Positions 33,649-41,950 of a DNA stretch of 64,000 nucleotides are shown here, one piece after another (position 1 is the stretch's first letter; the number at the start of each line of letters is the position of its first letter). The stretch spans positions 1-64,000 of the forward strand of contig CAWFYC010000019.1 of assembly GCA_963819855.1 (NCBI GenBank). Reading direction: 5' to 3'. This DNA comes from JAMXLO01 sp963819855. GTDB taxonomy: Bacteria; Pseudomonadota; Alphaproteobacteria; Acetobacterales; Acetobacteraceae. The notes under the pieces are model-generated. The model searched no databases. It was given only the letters and a program-made list of their open reading frames with translations, and was not told the DNA's origin. The position numbers and the translations under genes are program-made.

Positions 33649-35388
33649 GTGTCCACGCTCGCCTCGATAGATACGTTCGAGTTCGAGGACTTCCGCCTCG
33701 ATTTGCGGAGCCGCAGGCTGTTGCGCAGAGATGAACACGGAGCATTCGTGCCGGTCACGATCGGCTCGCGCGCATTCGAGATGCTCGCGTTGTTGGTCAC
33801 CCGGGCGAACGAGCTGGTCTCCAGGCAGGAAATAATGGCCGCCGTCTGGCCCGCGGCGGCGGTCGAGGAGAGCAACCTGACGGTGCAACTGGCAGCGCTG
33901 CGCCGGCTGCTCGATGCGGCGCGGCCCGACGGAAGCTGCATACAGACAGTGCCGGGCAGAGGCTATCGCTTCGTCGCGACCGTCGTGCCCGTGGCATCGG
34001 ATGCCGAAGCGGCCCCGATCAATGCTCCGTCTGCCGCTGCGGTGTCCGCGGCGCCGCGACGGCGCATGACCCGTTCTGTCGGTGTCGTTCTGGGGTTGAT
34101 CGGCCTCGCCGCCGTGGGCTGGGCCGCCTTCCGGGCGGACCTTCTCGGCGATCTCCGCGACCGCACGGCCCGGCCCAGCCTGTCCATCGTCGTGCTGCCG
34201 TTCGCCAACGTGAGCAGCGATCCCGAGCAGGAGTATTTCGCCGACGCGATCACCGACGATCTGACCACCGACCTCTCGCGTATCGCGGGTAGCGTGGTGA
34301 TCGCCCACAGCACGGCGCAGAGCTATCGGAGCAGGGCGGTCGATGTGCGGCAAATCGGCCGTGACCTCGATGTCCGCTATGTGCTCGAGGGCAGCGTGCG
34401 CCGGATGGGCGACCAGGTGGAGGTGAACGCCCAGTTGCTCGACGCAGAGAGCGGCTCCCACGTGTGGGCGGATCGCTTCGAGACCGATCGCCGCGACATT
34501 GCCGCGGCGCAGAGCGATGTCACCGGCCGCCTCGCCCGAACACTGCATCTGGAACTCGTCGAGGCTGCCGGGCGGCGGATCGAGCGCGCCAAGAATGCCA
34601 GTCCGGACGCCGACGATCTGGTCATGCGCGGCTGGGACCTCTGGTTTCGCCCGCTGTCGGCGACCACGCACGCGGAAGCGGCGAGCGCTTTCGAGCGTGC
34701 GATGGAGATCGATCCGGCCAACGTCGATGCAAAGCTCGGGGTGGCGACGATACTGATCTCGAATGTCGGCACCGGATTGAGCCACGCGACCAGCCAGGAC
34801 GGTGCGCGGGCCGAACGGCTGCTCATGGAGGCAATCGAGCAGAATCCCGACAGTTCCCGCGTCTATGAGGCGCTCGGCACGCTGCGCCGGATCCAGAACC
34901 GGCTGGACGAGTCGCGGATCGAGCTGGCGAGGGCGATCACTCTGGATCGCAACAACGCTCATGCGCTGCTGCAGTTGGGCGAGACGTTGATGTTCCTGGG
35001 CCGGCCGGCGGAAGCAATTCCGGTCATCGAGAGTTCCATCCGACTCGATCCGCGCGATCCCAACTCGGCTTTTGGCGACTGGGCGCTCGGGGCCTGCGAG
35101 CTTCTGCTCGGCCATACCGATAAGGCGGCCGAACTACTGCTGCGGGCCCGCGCCGGGAACCCGCGGGTGTATTTCTTCCAGCTTTATCTCGCCGGTGCCC
35201 TCGGGGTGCGCGGCGATACCGATCAGGCGCGGGCCGCGGTGGCGGAAGCGCGCAGGCTCAAGCCGGAGGTGAGTTCGTTGGCCCGCTGGAAAGCGGTTCA
35301 ACCGTGGATCGGCAATCCGCCGCTGATGGCGCTGCGCGAAGAGACACTGGACCGCGGCCTGCGCAATGCCGGCATGCCGGCCGACTGA
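33649..35388 (+). CDS. CadC/ToxR-like winged-helix regulator with TPR region
   Basis: 579 aa. N-terminal winged helix of the OmpR type (FRLDLRSRRLLRR ... ANELVSRQEIMAAVWP ... PGRGYRFVA), one membrane helix (about residues 135-155, GVVLGLIGLAAVGWAAF), then periplasmic VVLPFANVSSDPEQEYFADAITDDLT and DLDVRYVLEGSV (TolB-N-like) and TPR repeats. This is a one-component membrane regulator without phosphorylation. GTG 33649 with GGAGG 6 bases upstream. Divergent PEP-CTERM gene and downstream dehydrogenase are likely targets. Confidence 0.85.
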   Translation: MSTLASIDTFEFEDFRLDLRSRRLLRRDEHGAFVPVTIGSRAFEMLALLVTRANELVSRQEIMAAVWPAAAVEESNLTVQLAALRRLLDAARPDGSCIQTVPGRGYRFVATVVPVASDAEAAPINAPSAAAVSAAPRRRMTRSVGVVLGLIGLAAVGWAAFRADLLGDLRDRTARPSLSIVVLPFANVSSDPEQEYFADAITDDLTTDLSRIAGSVVIAHSTAQSYRSRAVDVRQIGRDLDVRYVLEGSVRRMGDQVEVNAQLLDAESGSHVWADRFETDRRDIAAAQSDVTGRLARTLHLELVEAAGRRIERAKNASPDADDLVMRGWDLWFRPLSATTHAEAASAFERAMEIDPANVDAKLGVATILISNVGTGLSHATSQDGARAERLLMEAIEQNPDSSRVYEALGTLRRIQNRLDESRIELARAITLDRNNAHALLQLGETLMFLGRPAEAIPVIESSIRLDPRDPNSAFGDWALGACELLLGHTDKAAELLLRARAGNPRVYFFQLYLAGALGVRGDTDQARAAVAEARRLKPEVSSLARWKAVQPWIGNPPLMALREETLDRGLRNAGMPAD

Positions 35389-35446
35389 TGCAGCGCATGG
35401 CATATCGCCCTATACCTTCGCGCAAGCGGAGGAGGAGCGTGAGCGG

Positions 35447-36628
35447 ATGCCCAATCTAGATCGCTGCCTGAACGTCTGGGACCTGCGCGCGGCGGCGCAG
35501 CGCCGGCTGCCGAAAGGCGTGTTCGAGTTCGTCGATCGCGCCACCGAGGATCACATCGCGGTCGCCAACAACCGCTCGGCATTCGAGCGCATCAAGCTGC
35601 GCCATCGCGCCCTGGTCGATGTGTCGAAGCGCAGTGTCGCCACCACGCTGTTCGGCAAGCCCGCCAGCCTGCCGCTGGCGATCGCGCCCACCGGCGCGGC
35701 CGGTCTGTGCTGGCACGAAGGCGAGCTGGAACTCGCCCGCGCGGCGGCGAAGGCGCAGATACCGCTGACGCTGTCCACCGCGTCGATGACGCCGATGGAG
35801 AAGATCGCCGCGGTCGGCGGCCGGCTGTGGTTCCAGCTCTATGTGTGGAAGCGCCGCGACCTGTCGCACCAGTTGATCGAACGCGCCCATCGCAGCGGCT
35901 TCGAGGCGCTGATCGTTACGGTGGATTCCCCGGTCTCGGCCAACCGCGAGTACAACGCCCACAACGGCTTCGGCCTGCCGTTCAATCCAACCATGCGGTT
36001 CACCGTCGACATGATGCGCCATCCCGCCTGGACCACGGGCGTACTGATGAAATACTTCACCTCCGGCCAGTTCCCGCGCCACCAGAACTATCCCGACGAA
36101 TACCAGAAATCGATCCTCAGCGGCGTCGGCTCGCGCGACGCGATGCGGGCGGATTCACTGGCGTGGGAGGACATCGCGAAATTCCGCGACATCTGGCCGG
36201 GCGTGCTGATGCTGAAGGGCGTCAACCGCCCGGACGATGCGATCAAGGCACTGAGCTATGGCGTCGACGGCATCGTGGTGTCGAACCATGGCGGGCGGAA
36301 CATGGACAGCGCGGCGGCCACGCTGGACGTGTTGCCGGAGATCGCCGAGGCAGTGGGCGACAAGCTGACGCTGATCCTGGATTCCGGCGTGCGCCGCGGC
36401 TCCGACATCGTGAAGGCGCTGGCGCTGGGGGCGAAGGCGGTACTCACTGGGCGCGCGACGCTCTACGGCACCGCGGTCGGCGGCGAGGCCGGCGCACTGA
36501 AGGCGATCAACATCCTGAAGAACGAGGCCGACAAGACGATGGCCTATACCGGCTGCCGCACCGTGGACGAGGTCAGCAGCGATATCTTCTGGGGCTACCG
36601 CGAGGGCAACCGGCTGGTTGGTGCCTGA
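35447..36628 (+). CDS. FMN-dependent alpha-hydroxy-acid dehydrogenase (copy 2)
   Basis: 393 aa. Same blocks as copy 1 at 31720 (PTGAAGLCWHEGE, LYVWKRRD, SNHGGRNMD with the catalytic His, LDSGVRRGSDIVKALALGA); largely the same sequence along the length, with a shorter loop (IAAVGGRLW) and different substrate loop PNPTM-type region. A duplication with divergence is likely, so substrate ranges may differ. ATG 35447 with GGAGGAG about 10 bases upstream. Its end overlaps a small minus-strand gene. Confidence 0.88.
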   Translation: MPNLDRCLNVWDLRAAAQRRLPKGVFEFVDRATEDHIAVANNRSAFERIKLRHRALVDVSKRSVATTLFGKPASLPLAIAPTGAAGLCWHEGELELARAAAKAQIPLTLSTASMTPMEKIAAVGGRLWFQLYVWKRRDLSHQLIERAHRSGFEALIVTVDSPVSANREYNAHNGFGLPFNPTMRFTVDMMRHPAWTTGVLMKYFTSGQFPRHQNYPDEYQKSILSGVGSRDAMRADSLAWEDIAKFRDIWPGVLMLKGVNRPDDAIKALSYGVDGIVVSNHGGRNMDSAAATLDVLPEIAEAVGDKLTLILDSGVRRGSDIVKALALGAKAVLTGRATLYGTAVGGEAGALKAINILKNEADKTMAYTGCRTVDEVSSDIFWGYREGNRLVGA

Positions 36629-36762
36629 ACGATCGCCAAGCCTACGCCCAGCAGCATCGCGCTGGTCGCCAGTGTCTGGATCGCGATCCCGATCGCAGCC
36701 CCCGCCAACCACGGATTGTCCGGCCGGCGCGGGTCGGTAGCTTCCTTGCCTCTGTGCATCAT
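36595..36762 (-). CDS. small single-pass membrane protein, hypothetical
   Basis: 55 aa. Charged N-terminus (HRGKEATDPRRPDN), then one hydrophobic stretch PWLAGAAIGIAIQTLATSAMLLGVGLAI cut here only for length, and a short basic tail. AGGAG lies 11 bases upstream of ATG 36762. It overlaps the end of dehydrogenase copy 2 by 34 bases in the opposite strand. No family recognised. Confidence 0.45.
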   Translation of the reverse strand: MMHRGKEATDPRRPDNPWLAGAAIGIAIQTLATSAMLLGVGLAIVQAPTSRLPSR

Positions 36763-36817
36763 CGAACTCTGTACTCCTGTCGCGTATGGTATCCGCTGCA
36801 ATCAATGGAGGCAAAGC

Positions 36818-38461
36818 GTGGCTGACACCGTCGATCCGGTGACCGTCTCGGTTGTGCAGCACCGGCTGCACGCCATCGTCGAGGAGATGGGCGAGGCGAT
36901 GCTGCGCACATCCTATTCCCAGATCCTTAATTCGAGCCGCGATTTCTCCACCGCGATCTGCGACCTGGGCGGACGGCTGATCGCGCAGGCCGAGCATGTG
37001 CCGATCCATGTCGGCGCGCTGCCCTGGGCGGCGAAGGCGGTCACCGAGTTCTTCCAGGGCGACATCCATCCTGGCGACGTGTTCCTGCTGAACGATCCGT
37101 ATCACGGCGGCAACCATCTCCCCGACCTCACCGCGTTCGTGCCGGTGTTCGAGGGCGATCGGCCGGTGTTCTGGTCGATCAACCGCGCGCACCAGAGCGA
37201 CATCGGCGGCTCTACGCACGGCGCCTACAACGCCGGCGCCACCGAGATCTGGCAGGAGGGCATCCGCGTCACCCCGTTGCGGCTGTACGACCGTGGCGTG
37301 GTGCGGCGCGACGTGCTGGAGATGCTGGTGACCAATGTACGCCACCCGCACGACTTCCGCGGCGACCTCGCGGCGATGATCGGCTCGGCGCATGTCGGCC
37401 AGCGGCGCATGCTGGCGCTGGCCGGCGAATTCGGCTGGGAAACCGCGCACGCCGCGATCGAGGCGGTGCTGGATGGCGCGGAACGCCAGGCGCGCGCGGT
37501 GATCGCGACCTGGAAGGATGGGGTGTATCACGGCGAGGCATTTCTCGACGATGATGGCCACGGCTACACCGACATCCACATCCGCGCGACGGTCACCAAA
37601 CGGGGCAGCGACCTGACCGTCGATCTGTCGGATTCGCACGAGCAGGTGGTGGGGTTCGTCAACTCCTCCTTTCCGAACATGCGCTCGGCGGTGGTGGTCG
37701 CGCTGGCGTATCTGATCGATCCGCACACGCCGAAGAACGACGGCGCGTTCCGCCCGCTGGAGGTGATTGCCAAGCCTGGCACGGTGGTGTGGGCGAACGA
37801 GGGCGCGCCGGTGACGCTGTGCACCAACCACTGCTCGCAGGAGATTCTCGAGGCGGTCATCAAGGCACTGGCGCCCGCCTGTCCGGACCGCGCGATGGCG
37901 GGCTGGGGAAGGCGATTCCGCATCGCCATCCAGGGGCGCGATCCGCGAACGCAAAAACCGTTCATCTGGCACATGTTCCAGGCGCGCCCCGGCGGCGGCG
38001 CCTCTCCGGTGGGCGATGGCTGGCCGGCGGGCGGCGAGTGGCAGGCGGCCGGCGGCATCAAGTTCGGCAGCCTGGAGGTCACCGAGGTGCGGTTTCCGCT
38101 GTTCTTTCGCACCCATGAGTTCCGGCCCGGGTCCGGTGGCGATGGGCAGTATCGCGGCGGCCCCGGCTGCCTGCTGGAGATGGTGGCCGAGATCGACGAA
38201 CCGGCGCGGGGCAACACTGCCGGCGACGGGGTGAAGTACGGCGCATGCGGCATGCTCGGCGGCAAGGACGGGCTGCCGCATCGCTATGTGCTGCATTCGG
38301 AGGGACGGCAGCAGCGGGCGCTGAAGACCAAGGAAGTGGGCATCGAGATCCGACCGGGCGATGTGTTCAAGATCGAGTCCGGCGGCGGCGGCGGATGGGG
38401 CGATCCGGCGAAACGCGACGAGGCGGCACGCAGGAGCGATGAGATCAATGGGTTCGTCTGA
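36818..38461 (+). CDS. hyuB: hydantoinase B/5-oxoprolinase-type subunit
   Basis: 547 aa. Partner subunit of ATP-dependent hydantoin, oxoproline or acetone-carboxylase-type enzymes. Seen: RTSYSQILNSSRDFSTAICD, PIHVGALPWAAKAV, GDVFLLNDPYHGGNHLPD, RAHQSDIGG and a C-terminal GGDGQYRGGPG and ESGGGGGWGDP. GTG 36818 with GGAG upstream. hyuA follows 138 bases later, after a large inverted repeat. The usual order is A then B; here it is B then A. Confidence 0.9.
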   Translation: MADTVDPVTVSVVQHRLHAIVEEMGEAMLRTSYSQILNSSRDFSTAICDLGGRLIAQAEHVPIHVGALPWAAKAVTEFFQGDIHPGDVFLLNDPYHGGNHLPDLTAFVPVFEGDRPVFWSINRAHQSDIGGSTHGAYNAGATEIWQEGIRVTPLRLYDRGVVRRDVLEMLVTNVRHPHDFRGDLAAMIGSAHVGQRRMLALAGEFGWETAHAAIEAVLDGAERQARAVIATWKDGVYHGEAFLDDDGHGYTDIHIRATVTKRGSDLTVDLSDSHEQVVGFVNSSFPNMRSAVVVALAYLIDPHTPKNDGAFRPLEVIAKPGTVVWANEGAPVTLCTNHCSQEILEAVIKALAPACPDRAMAGWGRRFRIAIQGRDPRTQKPFIWHMFQARPGGGASPVGDGWPAGGEWQAAGGIKFGSLEVTEVRFPLFFRTHEFRPGSGGDGQYRGGPGCLLEMVAEIDEPARGNTAGDGVKYGACGMLGGKDGLPHRYVLHSEGRQQRALKTKEVGIEIRPGDVFKIESGGGGGWGDPAKRDEAARRSDEINGFV

Positions 38462-38488
38462 GATGTGCGGAGATATGGACACAGGTGG

Positions 38489-38594
38489 GATTCTCCCCCT
38501 CCCCTTGCGGGAGGGGGTTGGGGGGAGGGGGCTGGGACATCGCCGGATCGGCCCCCTCCCCCCAACCCCCTCCCGCAAGGGGAGGGGGAGAATC
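38489..38594. repeat. 44-base perfect inverted repeat between hyuB and hyuA
   Basis: Arms 38489-38532 and 38551-38594 are exact reverse complements, with an 18-base loop. The right arm ends AGGGGGAGAATC 5 bases before the hyuA ATG and so contains its only Shine-Dalgarno-like sequence. In mRNA the hairpin would bury that site. Confidence 0.9.
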
Positions 38595-38599
38595 GCGGT

Positions 38600-40636
38600 A
38601 TGCTGAAGATCGGCATCGATGTCGGCGGCACCTTCACCGATCTGGTCGCGGTGGACGAGCACGGCCAGTCCACATTGGCGAAAGTCGCCTCCACCCCGGA
38701 AGACCCGTCGGTCGGCGTGATGGCTGGCCTCGATAGACTAACCGAACTGCTGCACCTCGCTCCCGCCCAACTCCTGGCGCAGACCGAGCGCATCGTGCAC
38801 GGCACCACCGTGGCCACCAACGCCCTGCTCGAGCACAAGGGCGCCAGGGTCGGCCTGCTCACCACCGAAGGCCATCGCGATGTCATCGAGATGCGCGAGG
38901 GCCTGAAGGACGACCGCTACAACCTCCGTATGCCGCCGCCGGAACAGCTCGTGCCGCGTGCGTTACGGCTTGGTGTGACGGAACGCATGCGCGCCGATGG
39001 CACCATCGAGACACCGCTCGACCGCACCTCGCTCGCCACCTCGATCGAGGTGCTGAAGCGCGCCGGCGTCGAGGCGGTTGCGGTGTGCTACCTGCACGCC
39101 TATCGCGATCCACGCCACGAACGCGACACCGCGGCCGCACTCGCCCAGGCGATGCCGGATGCATACATATCGCTGTCGTCGGACGTTTTCCCGCAGATCA
39201 AGGAGTTCGACCGCGTCTCGACCACTGTGGTGAACGCCTATGTCGGGCCGGCGCTGTCGCGCTACCTGAACCGGCTGCAACGGCGACTGACCGACGCGGG
39301 CTACCAGGGTCCGATCCTGATCATCCAGTCGCATGGCGGCGTGGCGCCGATCGCCGAATCCGCGCGCCTCGCCGCCGGCGGCGTGCTGTCCGGTCCGGCC
39401 GGCGGTGTCGCCGGCAGCCGCTACGCGACACGGTTACTTGCAAGTAACAATCTGATCCCGTTCGACATGGGCGGCACCAGCACCGACATCTGCCTGATCG
39501 TCGACGGCGAACCAGCCCTGGTGAGCGGCCGTGGCATCGGCGGCCATCGACTTGCGCTGAACAGCCTCGACATCGTCAGCCTCGGCGCCGGCGGCGGCTC
39601 GATCGGCCGCGTGGATGCCGGCGGTATCCTGCATGTCGGTCCACAGAGCGCCGGCGCGGTGCCTGGGCCTGCATGCTATGGCCGTGGCGGCTCCGATCCC
39701 ACGGTGACCGATGCCAACCTGGTGCTCGGCTATCTCGATCCAACGCATTTCCTCGGCGGCAGCGCGAAGCTCGATGCGGCGGCGGCGGAGGCGGCGCTGG
39801 ATCGGCTGGCAACGGCGCTGAAGGTCGAGCGCATTGCCGCCGCCGAGGGCGTGCATCGCGTGGTCAATACCAATATGGCCGAGGGCATCCGCCTGGTGTC
39901 GGTCCGTCGCGGCGTCGATCCGCGCCGTTTCGCGCTGCTGTCGTTCGGCGGCGCGGCAGGACTGCACGTGACCGATGTCGCGCGCCAACTCGATCTGACG
40001 CGCGTCGTGGTGCCGCGTGTCGCGGCGGTACTGTCCGCCTGGGGCATGCTGGCGACCGATCTGCGCTTCGAGGTCTCGCGCACGCATATCGGCGATACCG
40101 CACGACTGGACGGCGCCGGCATCAAGCGGTTGTTCGCCGAGATGGAGCAGGAAGGATTGGCGCGGCTGCGCGCGTCGTTCGATGGTCCGGTGCGTGTTCA
40201 GCGTACAGTGGAGATGCGCTACGGCGAGCAGATCTTCGAAATCACCGTGCCGCTGGAAGGCATCGACTGGGATGCCGATGATCCGCTGCCGCAGATCGTC
40301 GAGCGGTTCCACAACCGGCATGAGGAATTGTACACGTATGCACTGCGCGAGCAGGGCGCGGTGCTGGTAAACGCGCGTGCCGCGGTGATCGGCGTGCTGC
40401 CGGGTGTGCCGCAGGAGCCGGTGCGGACGGCACAGTCGGATGTCGCGCCGCGGGGCGAGCGGCGCGTGTGGCTGCGTGGGTGGACCGCCGTACCGGTGTT
40501 CGAGTTCGACGAATTGGCGCCGGGGCAGGCGATCGATGGGCCGGCGATCGTCGAGTCCGCGATGACAACAGTGCTGCTGCGGCCGGGCAATCGGGCGACG
40601 GTGACGCCGCACGGGTGGCTGGATATCGCTGTGTAG
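38600..40636 (+). CDS. hyuA: hydantoinase A/5-oxoprolinase-type ATPase subunit
   Basis: 678 aa. ATP-dependent ring-opening or carboxylation subunit of the ASKHA fold. Seen: KIGIDVGGTFTDLVAVDE phosphate loop, ERIVHGTTVATNALLEHKGARVGL, QSHGGVAP, LSGPAGGV, DMGGTSTDICLI second phosphate loop, and SLGAGGGSIGRVD. ATG 38600. Forms an operon with hyuB, with the 44-base inverted repeat between. Substrate (hydantoin, oxoproline, carbamoyl compound or acetone) cannot be fixed by sequence reading. Confidence 0.9.
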   Translation: MLKIGIDVGGTFTDLVAVDEHGQSTLAKVASTPEDPSVGVMAGLDRLTELLHLAPAQLLAQTERIVHGTTVATNALLEHKGARVGLLTTEGHRDVIEMREGLKDDRYNLRMPPPEQLVPRALRLGVTERMRADGTIETPLDRTSLATSIEVLKRAGVEAVAVCYLHAYRDPRHERDTAAALAQAMPDAYISLSSDVFPQIKEFDRVSTTVVNAYVGPALSRYLNRLQRRLTDAGYQGPILIIQSHGGVAPIAESARLAAGGVLSGPAGGVAGSRYATRLLASNNLIPFDMGGTSTDICLIVDGEPALVSGRGIGGHRLALNSLDIVSLGAGGGSIGRVDAGGILHVGPQSAGAVPGPACYGRGGSDPTVTDANLVLGYLDPTHFLGGSAKLDAAAAEAALDRLATALKVERIAAAEGVHRVVNTNMAEGIRLVSVRRGVDPRRFALLSFGGAAGLHVTDVARQLDLTRVVVPRVAAVLSAWGMLATDLRFEVSRTHIGDTARLDGAGIKRLFAEMEQEGLARLRASFDGPVRVQRTVEMRYGEQIFEITVPLEGIDWDADDPLPQIVERFHNRHEELYTYALREQGAVLVNARAAVIGVLPGVPQEPVRTAQSDVAPRGERRVWLRGWTAVPVFEFDELAPGQAIDGPAIVESAMTTVLLRPGNRATVTPHGWLDIAV

Positions 40637-40646
40637 GAATGCCCCC

Positions 40647-40691
40647 CACCCCGACCCTCCCCCGCTTCGCGGGAGAGGGGGTTTTGGGGTG
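40647..40691. repeat. imperfect GC-rich hairpin at convergent gene ends
   Basis: caccccgaccctcccccgc / gcgggagagggggttttggggtg with a ttc loop. Lies between the hyuA stop and the lactonase stop; related in composition to the 38489 repeat and may act as a two-way terminator. Confidence 0.55.
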
Positions 40692-40699
40692 CGGTGTAG

Positions 40700-41734
40700 C
40701 TACATCACGAAACTGATCGCCGATGGGCTCCCCACGTGGACCTCCTGTCCGGTAGGCGTCAGCATCCCGCTCACCGTATCTACAGCAAACGCCACGATGT
40801 TGTCGCTTTCCTGATTCGCCACATACAGGAACGCCCCCGCCGGATCGAGCGTGAAGAATCGCGGCCGCTTGCCGCCGGTCGGTACATGGCCCGCCAGCGC
40901 CAGCCGTCCACTGTCCGCCACCGCGAATATCGCGATGCTGTCGTGGCCGCGGTTCGACACGTACAGGAACCGTCCATCCGGCGCGACGCCGATTTCGGCA
41001 GTGGTGTTCTTTCCGCTCCATCCGGACGGCAACGTGCCGACAACCTCCAATTCCTGCGTCTGCCCGTCGTCCCAGCGATACACGGTCACCGTGGAATCCA
41101 GCTCATTGTTCACGTAGAGCACCGGCAGGGCCGGATGGAAGACGCAGTGCCGAGGTGCGGCGCCCGGGCGTGCCCGCAATGCCCGGTGCAGCATCATGGC
41201 GCCGTCGTCGAAGCGGAAGATGAACGTGCGGTCGTAACCCTTGTCCGGGACGACCAGGAACCGGCCGCTCGGATCGAAAATCACCGCATGCGGATGCGTT
41301 GCACTTTGCTGCACCGGATCCGGTCCCGGTGTGCCCGGCATAAAGGACACCCGCTTGACCAGATGGAGCGAACCGTCATCTGCCAGCGGCAGCGAAGCAA
41401 TGTTGCCGGTGGCATAGTTCGCCACCACGAGGAACCGACTGTCCGCACTGACCGCCGCATCCACCGGATTGCTGCCGCTGCATGTCTGCCGGTTCAGCAG
41501 CCGCAGCTCGCCGGTCGCCGCATCGACGCCGAACGCGCTGACATAGTCAAGCGCACCGTGCACCGCATACAGGACGCGGCCATCCGGCCGCAGCGTGAAC
41601 AGCGCGGGGTTCTCCTCGCCGGCCACGTGCTGCACATGCGTCCACACCGCATCGGCGCCCACGCGATACACGTGGATGCCATCGCCGCGGCCGTCACGAT
41701 CCTTCGTCGTGTAGCCGCCAACATACGCGAACAT
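40700..41734 (-). CDS. lactonase family protein (6-phosphogluconolactonase-like propeller)
   Basis: 344 aa seven-bladed beta-propeller of the Pgl/YbhE type; no signal peptide. Repeated blade motifs such as PDGRVLYAVH, ADSRFLVVANYATGNI, PSGRFLVVPDKG, PDGRFLYVSNRGHDSIA and PAGAFLYVANQESDN are clear. Whether it hydrolyses 6-phosphogluconolactone or another lactone is not certain. ATG 41734 overlaps the stop of the upstream aldolase remnant (TGATG), so translation is coupled to it. Confidence 0.85.
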   Translation of the reverse strand: MFAYVGGYTTKDRDGRGDGIHVYRVGADAVWTHVQHVAGEENPALFTLRPDGRVLYAVHGALDYVSAFGVDAATGELRLLNRQTCSGSNPVDAAVSADSRFLVVANYATGNIASLPLADDGSLHLVKRVSFMPGTPGPDPVQQSATHPHAVIFDPSGRFLVVPDKGYDRTFIFRFDDGAMMLHRALRARPGAAPRHCVFHPALPVLYVNNELDSTVTVYRWDDGQTQELEVVGTLPSGWSGKNTTAEIGVAPDGRFLYVSNRGHDSIAIFAVADSGRLALAGHVPTGGKRPRFFTLDPAGAFLYVANQESDNIVAFAVDTVSGMLTPTGQEVHVGSPSAISFVM

Positions 41735-41874
41735 CAGCGCCTCGGTACCGGAAGGGTCTTCATTCGCTCGATATCGGCCCGTGCCATCGCGATGTTCGGC
41801 GTGCGCGCCTGGTTGACGCCCAGGCAGGACGTCAATTCATCGTCGTCGAGCTTGCGTTTCAGGCGGTTCTCCAC
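41734..41874 (-). pseudogene. truncated HpcH/HpaI aldolase N-terminus
   Basis: 46 codons from GTG 41874 with GGGAGGAT upstream. KRKLDDDELTSCLGVNQARTPNIAMA matches the first 25-30 residues of HpcH/HpaI aldolase/citrate-lyase-type proteins, after which the sequence becomes unrelated (RADIERMKTLPVPRR) and stops. The rest of the barrel is missing, so it cannot be active. It still supplies a ribosome entry for the lactonase gene through the overlapping TGATG. Confidence 0.6.
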
Positions 41875-41950
41875 GGTCCGATCCTCCCTCGCTTGCGGCA
41901 TATGGCGAAACTCGACATGCTTTCGTCCAATAATCAACCGGGGGCACATC

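Noticed and set aside
36155..38662. 835-codon open frame on the minus strand
   Set aside because: It is antisense to hyuB and the dehydrogenase, Arg/His-rich and without domains; long shadow frames are expected at this GC content.
40736..41950. 405-residue N-terminal extension of the binding protein
   Set aside because: It is the antisense of the lactonase gene; a twin-arginine signal begins at ATG 41951.
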